From Ipomoea triloba (taxonomy: Eukaryota; Streptophyta; Magnoliopsida; Solanales; Convolvulaceae): DNA of 64,000 nucleotides. Below are positions 10,409 through 21,109 of this stretch, in pieces. Each line of letters starts with the position of its first letter. Position 1 is the first letter of the stretch. The stretch spans positions 4,928,753 to 4,992,752 of the forward strand of contig NC_044929.1 in assembly GCF_003576645.1 (NCBI RefSeq), given 5' to 3'. Made by a program: the position numbers and the translations under genes. The notes beneath the pieces were generated by a model. The model searched no databases. It was not told where the DNA came from and saw only the letters and a list, made by a program, of their open reading frames with translations.

Positions 10409-13139
10409 CTACTACTTCTATCATAGGGGTTTAGAATTGAGTAGAAGTATTAATAATTTGAAGTGCAAGTTAGAGATGGTTTGTTTAGGCAAGTGTAAGT
10501 TCATTCTCTCAATTACATATTTACATGTCATTGCATGTATGTCTCTTAATTATTCACCAAGATAGCTATTTTCAGCTCTTCGACTTAGATTATATGGCTT
10601 CGATTGAGACTTCGACTGAGATTATATTCATATATACAACGTATAAGACAAGAGAAATACGAGTAGGTGAATAGACAATTTTATCCATTCATCAAAATTT
10701 GATGAAATGACCAACATTGGAAAGAATTTGAAAGTTAAGGAACCTAAACTGTCTAAATTAAAAGTCAAGGACTAATTTTGAAAAATCAACATAGTCGGAG
10801 GACCATTGCTAGAATTTATAGTCTTCGAGTATAGTGATTTTACTCAATTTAGTCTTAAATTAAATGACCTTTTGTGTGCTCAATTTAGTCATCGACTTTG
10901 GTACCAAATTTGTACACAATAGGGTAAGTTCATTGATTGGTTGATTTTTTATTTATTTATTTTTTATTTCATTTACATTGTTTTGATCAAGGGAAAATTC
11001 ATATTTTTAAAGAATATAATGGTGAATGGATAGTTGTGGATTTGTGGGGTATCATGGGATTGACATGCGCATGCATATCATACTCGACAATTCATGTTCA
11101 ATAATTGCAATCCCAGGTTCAAAGGAAATAATTTCGTTTTGATTTCTTTAAATTTTAACCATTTGCTTTTAAAAGCGTTAGATGGAAACTCATATTTCAA
11201 ATTATTCAATTGAAAGCTCGAGTTTTATTCCGATATGTTAATTGTTGTTTTTAATTTTATGATTTGAGTGGTGTGTATTTGTATTTTTGAGACATTAATA
11301 TGCCTGCTTAATATTTTTTTTCTTCACTTCAACAATAAAAAAAAATTGTCGTTGTCACAGTCCATTTTGTCCACATTTTCACAGATTAATTGGAGTAATT
11401 GACAAGTCGTTTTTGGCTTGTGTTAGGATCCAATGGACCAGTACTGCACTCATCCTCAGAAGACACATAATTGAACGCATTACCACACCACCAAGCTTCT
11501 CTATGGAAAATGATTTTTATATATACAGTATAAAAAAGAAAGAAATGCACTTACTAATTAAATACAAAAAAACATAAATTCAAAGTGTTATGTAACGAGA
11601 TAAATATTAAGAGGTAAATATTCATATATAAATTTAAGGGAACATAAAAGATAGATTTTTTTTTGTCCCAAATATTGTCTACTAAACTATTGAGCTAAAC
11701 TCGAATAAACTAGATGATAGATTTCTCGTTGGGGAATTAGTAGCCAAATAAATATAAAAAAGTTATATTGTCACACTCAAAATGTGAAAGAAAAATGTTC
11801 TATCAAACAAAGTACATGTTATCCGTGTACCAAATAAATATCTATCATCTAAAAAAAAATAATAAATAAAAGAAATAAAGAAAAGTAGATATCCTAGATT
11901 TGAATTGGTAAAAGTCTTTCAAGTCCCTGTGACGTGTTTTTCTTCTTTGAGAAAATGCGTGCAGACTCCGCCCATTTTTTCGTCTCTAGTTTCTACAATA
12001 AAACTAATATTTAAATTTCTAGGAAGGGTCTATAATTCTCTACGGGGATTAATTTCTGTGTTTAACTTTTTAAGTACACTTAAAAAAAATTAGTTTTTTT
12101 TTTTTTTTTTTTGTTTACAAAAATTCTGTGTAGAGTGTTTTCGTTTTCCATATATATATTAATTAAAAATAAATAATTTCACCAAATACTTTGTGATTTG
12201 TTGACATTAATGTTAACATTCTAAACAAAAGATCACAGGTTTCAGTCCTATCTCAATTCAAGGGATTAATTTTTTTATAGATAAATTGTCATTGTTGGAA
12301 ACACAATAAAATTCTGTAAAAAGTTAAAAAATTATTCGAAAAATCCCTATAAATAATAATTCAAAACTCAAATTAATTTCAATTTATATACATTTACCGG
12401 ATCCTATGCCATGAATTGATTTCCTCTTTAAATTGTGTCTCGAACAGCTTAATTAAACAATTGTCTTTGGGGTTTCAACATTCTCTATTTATTCTTACAG
12501 TAAAAAATTACATATTTATTGTGAATTGTTAAATTGCAGACAATAGTTGTTCAAATTATGAATTTTCAGTTAATATATTATTATATATTTTATGTACATT
12601 CAATTTATTTATAGGTGCATAATTTATTAACTGCAGATATATAGTTTAAATGTCGTTTTGGACCGTATTGTGGACCGTGGTCCATGGTATAATTTGCGAG
12701 TTACTCCGTATTATTTTACCCATTAGAAGCAAATCCATGTTTGCTAACTATGCATTAAAAAAAATCCTATAGTACAGAGCTACAAATCATGATAATTTTA
12801 TTTGGTTTAAATTTTCACGGTTATTACCAAAAAAAAAAATAAAAAAATAGACTTGACATTATTAAGCTCCAGAATATTTTTGTTACCATAAAAATTATGG
12901 ATGCAACATTATGATTTATGACTACACAATTTAATAACATATTCCTCATAAATTATCATTCTTTAGCAACATTATTATGTTAATACTTCTTCTCTTATAT
13001 GAGTACAAAATTTAATTAGAGACTAAATTAAATACGGAGTATCTATTTAGAAGGAAAATGTATTTATTTCAAACTTTATGGGAAAATCAATATTTTTAAA
13101 ATGGGAAAATAATTTTTTTTAAAAGGAAAAAAATGGTCA
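10409..13139. other. Intergenic region, GDSL copy 2 to DUF707 gene
   Basis: No gene seen. From about 10570 to 10830 lies a left-truncated copy of the MITE found whole at 52182-52692: it shares the GACTGAGATTATATTCATATA phrase in part, then GACCAACATTGGAAA and GTCGGAGGACCATTGC. At 12530-12720 is a remnant ending GTGGACCGTGGTCCATGG followed by ACTCCGTA, a word pair also met at about 36230, 37560 and 47220. The rest is unassigned AT-rich DNA with A and T runs. Confidence 0.55.
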
Positions 13140-14149
13140 AAATTGAAGTAAATTCTTCTCCTTCCTTTTCCCTCTGCATCTCTCTGTGCCACTAACAGAG
13201 TCTTATTTTCTGAACTCAAAGACTTGAAGATTTCTGTTCATGAACTCTTCTTTTTCATTCTTTGATTGCTGCCAGCTATTCAGGTACTTTTCTTCTACTC
13301 ACTGTGTATATAAAGCATGTAATTTACACATAAAAAGCAGTAACATGTTTATCCTGCATGTAATGTTTTCTTACAGCATCTGCCATGCTCTAACAACTGT
13401 GATGCGAATTTAATTGATTATGGTATTGTTTATTTCATTTGAATGATGGAGATTTTGAAGGTCTTGGTGTGTACGTATTAGTTTTTAATTTTCAGCTTCT
13501 ATTTTAAGCTGTTGCTTAGCTTAGGAGGTACCAATTGTTGTGAAATGAAGTTAAACACATATAATCTGTTCTTGGTGCTAGTTGATTGTGGTGCTGCAAT
13601 GGATGTGGAATATTTGTTGTATTGAGGTGTGGAGTTTTGGGTTTTTTTTGTAGTGTAAAACTTACAAAGGTTATTGTCAAATCAAGCACTTACCATTACT
13701 CTAAAAGTTATAACTAATAACTAATTAATAGCGAATGCTCAACTTTATTTCGATATACTTGGGTAACAGTCAACATCACGTTTGGATGGTAGGATGTTAG
13801 ACTCAGTTCTCCGAGCCGCAACGTAGAAGTTATTTTGAAGTTTTTGATAATTTGGTTATAGGTTTGATTTGTGTTTCTTATCGGCATTTAGTTTGTGTTT
13901 TTGATAATTCATAACGTTTTTTGCTATTTTATTTCCTTATACTTGCATAACAGTCAAAGCCACTTTCGATGGCAAGATGTTAGATTTGGCACGGCCCAAC
14001 AGTTATTTTGAAGTTTTTGATAATTTTGGTTATAGTTTTGATTTGTGTTTCTTCCTGCCATATCTAATCCACCCCTCGGCAATGTAGGAAATTATTTGAG
14101 GGATGCGGGGAAGCTGCTGTAGCTATCTTCTGGTAATCTGGTTTATACA
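13140..14149 (+). promoter_or_regulatory. 5' leader of the DUF707 gene (non-coding exon, intron, exon start)
   Basis: A pyrimidine-rich stretch (about 13150-13283) ends CTATTCAG followed by GTACTT, a good splice donor at 13284. A matching acceptor, CGGCAATGTAG, ends at 14087, and the exon then runs through 14088-14149 to the ATG at 14150. This is the usual arrangement of a plant 5' UTR intron. The intron (13284-14087) contains a direct duplication: about 13740-13890 and 13935-14060 share TTTTGAAGTTTTTGATAATT and the phrase GATTTGTGTTTCTT; similar wording occurs in the terpene synthase intron near 61900-62050, so it is probably transposon-derived. The transcription start is inferred. Confidence 0.5.
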
Positions 14150-16859
14150 ATGAAGAATTTTGGACACTGGTATGTTAGTTATATGTGGCTATAAGTGGTT
14201 GCTTTTCTCGAGATTTCACCGGTGCTGTTGTATGTGATGCTATTGCATCTTCGAAATTTTTGCTTCTTTTTTCCACAGCTCAAATGGTAAAAGGCAAAAC
14301 GAAACAATGAAACTTGTTGTCGCAGTTTCCATTGGAGTAATTTTTGGCCTCTTTATTGGGTTCTCATTTCCCGCACTCTATTTAAACAAGGTAGAGCACT
14401 TCATGTTTGTGTATTTGTCTGTCTCGTACATAATCAGATGATTGTTTGTCTTCTTTACTTTGTTGTTCTAAGTGTTTCGGGTAATTAACTCACACATACC
14501 GTGCTTTGTGCTTCGAATTTGGTAGGTAAATGTCACAGCAAGTCTCATTAACAACGTAGATGATAGTAGCAGCTTAACAGAAGATCAAACCGTGATGGAT
14601 CCTACAAAGGTACATCATATCCTTTCTGAAACAACAATTTATCTTCTTTTTTTTTTGCTGGATTCATATGTTTCTAATGTAGTAAGGTTATCTCGGATTT
14701 GAAGAGACATTTTAACATTAGGAATTAAGGTTGTTGTCTGCTGGTGTTGGTCAGATATGGGTTCCATCAAACCCGAGAGGGGCAGAGAGATTACCGCCAG
14801 ATATCATTGTCCCCGAGTCAGACTTATACCTCCGAAGATTATGGGGTGAACCCAGCGAGGCAAGTATACTAACACTTAATTTCCGTTTTTATCATCTTAT
14901 TCGTCCTCGATATAGTTAACTTTCGAGGTATCTGATATGCAAGCTAGTCCATGGTTAACTTGTCGATAGTCTTTCTTGTTTGACATGTAAATTAAGTTGT
15001 TATCCATATCTGCAGGACTTAACAACGAAACCGAAGTATTTACTAACACTCACAGTTGGTTATAAACAGAAAGATAGCTTAGATGCTGTTGTGAAAAAGG
15101 TTAGCTTTTTTTTTTTTTTTTGTTTCTCCCAAGTCTCCCCGTAAGTTCAATTGTACGTGTTTCTCTGTTCTTGATCGAGAATACGATCCTTGAACAGTTT
15201 TCAGACAATTTTACCATCCTGCTGTTTCACTACGATGGCCAAACAACCGAATGGGATGAATTCGAGTGGTCCAAGCGGGCTATTCATGTGAGTGCTCATA
15301 AACAGACAAAGTGGTAAGGACTAATGTATAGTTCAAGTATTTATTTATAAGTTCAAAGTGTATATATCTCAATATCATCATAGTCCAAACATTTCTGCAA
15401 ATTTGTCTAAGGTGGTATGCCAAAAGGTTTCTGCATCCCGATATTGTTGCCTCGTATGAATACATATTCATCTGGGATGAAGACCTAGGAGTTGAGCATT
15501 TCGATGCAGAGGAGTAAGTTAATAGTACTCGATCACAAGATTTTAATCCGTGGCTGTTTCCTTTCGGGATCTCAAAATTGACTCCCCGGCCTTTCTCTGC
15601 ACCTGCAATTTCAGATACATAAAACTTGTGAAGAAACACGGGCTGGAGATTTCGCAGCCCGGTTTGGAGCGAAAGAATGGAGTTTGGTTGACGTGGGAGA
15701 TGACGAGGAGAAAAGCTAACAGTGAAGTTCACAAGTAAGAATGTCATTGGAACATCATATCAATTAGTCAATCACACAACACGAATTTAATCACGTTTTG
15801 ACAGTTCTATAAGTCGATCTAATTTCGTGTCATCAGGGAAACCAACGAGAAACAAGGCTGGTGTTCTGATCCTCATTTGCCTCCATGTGCAGCGTATGAA
15901 TCGTTAACTAGCTGTCTGAAATTTATATGCTAGTAGCCTCGTGGAGGAGTAAAACTAAGCTCGTTATATGGTTCTGATTTTAGATTTGTGGAGATCATGG
16001 CTCCCGTCTTCTCTCGAGACGCATGGCGTTGTGTGTGGCATATGATTCAGGTATACATGGAAGTCGGGGTCGAACGAGTAGCCAAATATGCTTCTATGCT
16101 TAGCTCCTACTATGGCACAACTATCTTGCATCTTCATAAACATCTTATGTCTTGACTCTTGAGTATAGAGCTAATGAGCTTGTGTGAATTGTAGAATGAC
16201 TTGGTTCATGGTTGGGGTCTTGACTTTGCCCTTAGAAGATGCATTGAGGTTAGTTCCACTCTTACCTTAGTATGCACAGAGAAAATATTATAGTTATCAG
16301 AGGAGCTTACCGCTTCAATTACAAAAAATTTAACTGAGAAGTAACAGTTTACTGGAAGTGGTATAGTTAGAATGGTTCAACTACTCTAATCTTATCGTTA
16401 TCGCTTGTAGCCTGCTCACGATAAAATTGGAGTGGTTGATGCTCAACCTGTTGTTCACCAAGGGATTCCTTCACTCGGGAACGAGGTAATAACAATATAT
16501 ATACACATCATGCGCACACATAAATATTATATTTAACGTACAATATAATAGATCAAATCATCATCATATCGTTCTATCTTTTATTCGTTCTTTTTCCCTT
16601 TGTTTTTTTATAGGGACCGGAAAAGGGTGGGAAGTACAAGTCGAGACTGGTGAATGATCTGAGATGGTGCTTTCTAAAAACATTGGAAATTAAATTATGT
16701 TAAAACTTAATTAGCTTTGTTTACTTTAATTTGCAGGTGAAACAGAGATGTAGAAGTGAATGGCAAACATTTCAAGATAGGGTAGCTAATGCAGAGAAGG
16801 CATACTATAAGGCAAAAGGAATTCAATTTCCAATTAACTTCACATCATCAGCTCACTAG
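14150..16859 (+). CDS. DUF707 family protein (384 aa, 14 coding exons)
   Basis: Plant DUF707 protein (Pfam PF05212), a type II membrane protein resembling glycosyltransferases; databases often call it lysine-ketoglutarate-reductase trans-splicing related, a name without functional support. Coding exons: 14150-14169, 14279-14390, 14526-14609, 14755-14859, 15016-15099, 15198-15313, 15412-15513, 15615-15734, 15837-15893, 15984-16050, 16195-16248, 16411-16485, 16614-16649, 16737-16859; the frame is kept throughout. Residues 1-18 are cytosolic, 19-41 a membrane segment (signal anchor). The conserved core includes IWVPSNPRGAERLP, NFTILLFHYDG, WWYAKRFLHPDIV, IWDEDLG (acidic D196-E197-D198, DXD-like), HGLEISQPGLE, HGWGLDFALRRC and VVHQGIPSLG. 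The donor after exon 4 is GC (GAG followed by GCAAGT at 14860) instead of GT. No defect seen. Likely Golgi-located; substrate unknown. Confidence 0.9.
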
Positions 16860-16984
16860 CTACCTTTCATCAAATATACCAACTTAACACAAGCATTGAT
16901 ATTTGGTATTATTGAAAGTATACACAATATGACAATATTGTACGGAATGATGCAACTTAAAAATTAACGAAATAATTTTATTTT

Positions 16985-17033
16985 ATCTTATATCTTATCT
17001 TATCTTATCTTATCTTATCTTATATATAATAAA
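16985..17033. repeat. TTATC-type pentanucleotide microsatellite
   Basis: About seven copies of TTATC (read as ATCTT) follow each other just downstream of the DUF707 stop codon, probably in or just after its 3' UTR. Confidence 0.8.
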
Positions 17034-17339
17034 GCCAGATCTTTTGAGAAAAAAAAATATTTTTATTTTCCCGCTCAGTGAAAAGACGTAATTTTGATAG
17101 ATTTGCAAGACATTAATTGTGCATTTATGGTATTTACATTTATTGCAACAAACAATGTAGGCTTACAAATTCTAAAATTTACATTTTTGAATTACAAATG
17201 ACTTTTATCATCTACAAGACTAACATTAATTGATTGAAGATGAATATAAACTTCAAAATTAAATCAGTATTTACATGAGCATCTATACATACTTCAACAC
17301 TATAAATAAGTCATTATACCATAACTAATACTACAAGAT

Positions 17340-17575
17340 TTGTTCTTGCAACAATCAATTAATGTTGGAAGTGGCAGAGTACGTGAGGATGGTCGTGGCT
17401 TGAATTGGGTGAAGATTAGCCATTCTTTTCCAGACCATCTTAGATCTCTTATGAAGCTTTATACCGTGCAATCTGAGAAAGATGAATATTTTTGAGAGCT
17501 GGAGAACTTTTATGTTTCCTTAGCCTTTATTTCTGCCTTCAAATCTGTAATTTGCACCACCTGCATGTCAATTCA
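17340..17575 (-). other. Possible exon relic, unrecognised
   Basis: On the - strand a splice-acceptor-like TTGACATGCAG is followed by an open stretch reading VVQITDLKAEIKAKET and then a stop. The wording is coiled-coil-like and could be the last exon of a lost gene, but no further exons are visible upstream (higher coordinates). It may equally be chance or a 3' end of an unannotated transcript. Function not recognisable. Confidence 0.2.
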
Positions 17576-17639
17576 ACCATTTAATAGTGATTGAGCTAAT
17601 ATAAACCACACAGTGTTAGTAAATGCACCATTAGGGACA

Positions 17640-17900
17640 GGGGAGTTCTAGTGTATTATTTTGGGTGTGTGGTGTGTTTTTTGGTGTTTTTGTGTATTTT
17701 CATTGTGGTGCGTTTTTTAACATTGAGTGGTGCATTTTCTAATATTGAATGGTGTGAACCGCACCGACCATACGGGAAGGTGCGGCCACATTTGAACATA
17801 TATATACACACACACACACACACAAATATAAGGGGTTACTATATATGGGGAAGGGACAACTGCCCCACTGTAGATCCGTCCCTGGTTATATACTCTCAAA
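17640..17900. other. Transposon-like remnant with CA microsatellite
   Basis: The T/G-rich stretch TGTGTGGTGTGTTTTTTGG, a GGAAGGTGCGGCC block, a CA run at about 17805-17824, and the tail GACAACTGCCCCACTGTAGA make up this piece. The tail resembles a phrase just left of the first gap (about 28647-28675, CACTGCCCCACTGTGGCTCC), so both are probably ends of one dispersed repeat. Confidence 0.4.
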
Positions 17901-18036
17901 TATTTGTACACAAATGTCACAACAAAATTGAATTCATACCTTTTTTTTTTTTCCTCCTTGGCAGAATTTGAACCGTGCAAAGTTTCTCAAATTATTTTAG
18001 ATTTGTAGTATTTATATACATGCAAAATTATATTAA

Positions 18037-18360
18037 GGAATAAGGTGCAAATTGGTCACTGAACGTAATCTGAAAATGTAATTAGGCCACTGAACCAAAA
18101 GAAAATGCAATTAGGCCATTAAATACTCCAAATGTATGCAATTTCGCAGGTTACTATCCATTTTATCAGGTTGCCTGCTTAAGTAGATGATAAGTTGACA
18201 TTTTAAAATAATTTTTAATAATAAATTTTTAAAAAAATAGAAAATTTAATTTAAAAAAAATAGAACGCTAAGTGGACGTCAGCCATCCCGTTCTCCAAAT
18301 TGGTTCAGTGACTTAATTGCATTTTCATGTTATGTTTAGTGACCAATTTACACCTATTCC
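18037..18360. mobile_element. 324-bp MITE with exact 9-bp target-site duplication
   Basis: Ends GGAATAAGGTGCAAATTGGT and (complement) GGAATAGGTGTAAATTGGTC are inverted repeats that extend inward for more than 50 bases (AATTAGGCCACTGAACC and its partner). The flanks carry an exact TTATATTAA duplication at 18028-18036 and 18361-18369. A 9-bp duplication points to Mutator-type movement. No coding capacity. A partial relative may lie at about 40840-40930 (ATAGACCGTTGAAC, GTGCAATTAGACCC). Confidence 0.88.
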
Positions 18361-18476
18361 TTATATTAAATACGAGCATAGTACAACGTACAGTATAGTT
18401 TTCTTATAAAAGAGAAATTACAAGCCAAATAAATCTGGCTTTTAGTACGCATTTGCGGAAACAACTACACCCCATG

Positions 18477-18926
18477 TTACTTTTCCTTATTAGCAACTAC
18501 AGACCACGTGCTCTTATTGGACTGCACTTCGTCGTAGTCGTCGGAGTAGTGAATGTTGGAGCTGTGGCCAACACCATCAAAATATTGGAAAGCTTTTCTC
18601 CATTTGGGCTTCACCTTCAGGCCTAACTTCTCATGCGTGTCTTCGTTGCGGTTCTCATAGTGACTGAAGTCATCTTCATACTTTTCCTTAACATTGAAAC
18701 CCCCATATAACTTCTTATTTTCATAGTACTTGTCTTTGTTGCGGTTGTTATGGTCGCCATAGTCATCTTGGTACTTTTCCTTGTTTCCATCGTATTTGTC
18801 TTTGTTGCGCTGGACATGGTCATCTTCATATTCTGACTCGACATGATATTTGTCTCTGTTGTGGTGGCCATAGTGGCCGCCGGCTGGTGGAAATCGAAGA
18901 GCCCTAAAGAAATGATGAAGAACCAT
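18477..18926 (-). CDS. Short paralogue of a hydrophilic repeat protein (149 aa)
   Basis: Unrecognised family. The protein is rich in Tyr, His, Lys, Asp, Asn and Glu, with repeats of the type GHYGHHNRDKYH, RNKDKYDGNKEKYQDDYG, RNKDKYYENKKLYGGF and ENRNEDTHEK. It matches the gene at 24475-25329 in repeat wording, in its first codons (MVL) and in the DNA upstream of the ATG (shared GGTTGGTGAAAATT, TTTGATTCC/TTGATTCC, AAGATAAGAAAGACAG). It lacks the roughly 70-residue N-terminal part of that protein, and its repeats are more degenerate; the C-terminus (WRKAFQYFDGVGHSSNIHYSDDYD) is different. Single exon, no signal peptide or membrane segment. It could be a decaying copy still open by chance or a diverged working gene. 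The TATA box seen in the longer paralogue is not preserved. Confidence 0.6.
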   Translation of the reverse strand: MVLHHFFRALRFPPAGGHYGHHNRDKYHVESEYEDDHVQRNKDKYDGNKEKYQDDYGDHNNRNKDKYYENKKLYGGFNVKEKYEDDFSHYENRNEDTHEKLGLKVKPKWRKAFQYFDGVGHSSNIHYSDDYDEVQSNKSTWSVVANKEK

Positions 18927-19984
18927 ATTGATGATTTGATGAAATTGAAGATTTTCTTTTCCTTGGGTTGGTGAAAATTGAGTGGTGAATTATATTCTTT
19001 ATGCAATGGGTTTGAAATTGATTCCAAAAGATAAGAAAGACAGCTTAATTAGATTCTTGTTCAAAATTCTGCGCAACATTATTCAAACTGCTTTTGTTTG
19101 ATTCCCATTTAATAAATTCTTCCTCCTTTTTTTGGGGAATAACTCATACAGACCTAGTCTAGCTAATGTCTCACAACCACCCTTTTATTTCTGGAAATAA
19201 AGACAACCCATCCCAATCACAATCTTGATGGGAATTGAAGCCAATTTGCTGCCTCATTTTCCTCTCGTACAACAATACTTTCCACAATTTAAATTACCTC
19301 TTAATATTTATTTCTTCAATTTTTTCTTCTCAAAAGATTGAATCCCCAACTCCACTGACACCACATGTTCCGATCTGACAAAACATTTGGAATATTTATT
19401 TTTTCTTGACATAAACTTGTGGTGGCCTGGGTCGACCAATTTGACTAATGAATATAAAGAGTAGTATTTGGTGAATTCAAGAAAAGAAAATAACATCATT
19501 TTTCTAAATACAAAAGTTATGCTAGATAGCATGTCATATTTTATTAGTCACTCAACGCTGGGGTGCATAAGTAAATCATTCTATAACACAAATACAACAA
19601 ATAAGAGCTCTTTTAATTTGCAATGATATCTATATTTTGGAGCTTAAAATGAGATTAAATAAGGGGTAAAGTGCAAGTAAAATGTGTACAAAAACACATC
19701 CAAATATAAACAAAACTTAATTGCAACCAATACGACAAAAGTGAAATACATCGTGATAGGAGTTATTGTGCACAAATTTTATGGGTGAAACAACATCCTA
19801 AGGATTGTGGGATAGATGCTAAGGAGATCGATATAGTTTGTGATAATACATGAGTCATAGTTATCACACAAAATCATGTATTGCACTCAAAGAAGAAACA
19901 CACTGATATAACACATCACTTTAATAAAGATCAAGTAGGGAAAAAGAATGTGAAAATATAGTATATTCACTCTAATAAGTGGCC

Positions 19985-20043
19985 GGAAAATATTATAACC
20001 AAACCTTTTGTTGGTAGTGAATAAGTCGATGTACAAAAATATA

Positions 20044-20074
<31 letters not shown>

Positions 20075-20127
20075 AAAATATTCTAACCAAACCTTTTGTT
20101 GGTAGTGAATAAGTCGATGTACAAAAA

Positions 20128-20186
<59 letters not shown>

Positions 20187-20222
20187 TGTATGTATGTATG
20201 TATGTACGTACGTACGTATGTA
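19985..20222. repeat. Two-copy tandem repeat ending in TA/TATG microsatellites
   Basis: A unit of about 90 bp containing ACCAAACCTTTTGTTGGTAG and TGAATAAGTCGATGTACAAA occurs twice, at about 19985-20075 and 20077-20160. Each copy ends in a TA run; the first continues into TG repeats, the second into about ten TATG units that become TACG. Open frames here (YIHT repeats) are just translated microsatellite. Confidence 0.85.
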
Positions 20223-20379
20223 CATATGACGAGAAGAGGATTTTCAAACCTGAGGTTATAAACCCAACGAAGACAAAGAAAGATCCAATTCGTGTGTAAC
20301 ATACACTTTCATTATGTATGAAATCAAACGTATTTCCCCACCAAAAAAAAAAAAAAATCAAACGTATTTCCTATAATAG

Positions 20380-20605
20380 CATGTCAATATACATTATTGC
20401 CATTGAAGGATATAAGAAAAATATTGTGTATGCATGCGCATGGTAATAATAATGAGAAAAATAACAAAATTTATAACGGTAGGGATATATTTTTGTTCAA
20501 AAAGAATTATATATACTACAACTCTTATAGCATAATGTATAATAAAAAAAAGTAAAAGAAAAAACGGACATAAATTAGGACTTATTATGTTTTTAAATTA
20601 TAATA
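20380..20605. mobile_element. Helitron-like remnant
   Basis: Shares word order with 7850-8070, 27060-27436 and the complement of 49857-50290: TATAAGAAAAATATTGTG, GGTAATAATAATGAGAAAAA, a GGGATATAT block, GACATAAAT and ACTTATTATGTTTTTAAAT. The CTAG end and hairpin seen in the copies at 27412-27436 and 49857-49882 are not present, so it is truncated. Confidence 0.4.
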
Positions 20606-20773
20606 GCTCAATTATTTTGATTAAACCCTACGTGTAAAGCTCATGTTTAGTTTGTTAATTATTTTCTTTCCTTTGTTATTGGCAAAATAATTTTGGCTGC
20701 GGCAATTTGCAATTGGCTTTGGGTTTAAGAGCTCTTCAGCTAAATTATTAAAACCTAACTGTTTGTTCAGATT

Positions 20774-20847
20774 GCTGGAATAGCTCAGTTGGCTAGAGCG
20801 TGTGGCTGTTAACCACAAGATCAGAGGTTCAAGCCCTCTTTCTAGCG
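20774..20847 (+). tRNA. tRNA-Asn (anticodon GTT)
   Basis: A 74-nt cloverleaf: acceptor stem GCTGGAA pairs with TTCTAGC (one G-T pair), box A is TAGCTCAGTTGG, the anticodon stem TGTGG pairs with CCACA around the loop CTGTTAA with anticodon GTT at 20808-20810, and the T arm AGAGG-TTCAAGC-CCTCT is fully paired (box B GGTTCAAGCC). The 3' base is G and CCA is not encoded, as usual in nuclear genes. The sequence is close to the standard plant nuclear tRNA-Asn. No strong T run follows at once; the first is about 25 bases downstream. Confidence 0.95.
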
Positions 20848-21109
20848 AAAGGTATATTTATTTTGCAATTTTTCCCAGAATTGAGTTACAGCTGATAGTA
20901 AAAGGAGGTAATGAATGCAAACACATACATTGATATATGACGTAATTGCATATACGGCCTATTTCAATTAAATTTTATTTCTCATATTGTACAAATATGC
21001 ACATATTTCATGAAATGAGACTAATATAATTGATTTTTTTTTATCAAGTCCATTTAGATTATACATAAAATTTTGACATATACTACAATGTTTTGTTATT
21101 ATCTATTAG

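Noticed and set aside
15280..15747. Open frame of 155 codons on the - strand of the DUF707 gene
   Set aside because: It crosses several exon-intron borders of a well-supported + strand gene.
19887..20361. Several frames with YIHTYIHT repeats
   Set aside because: Translated TATG/TACG microsatellite.
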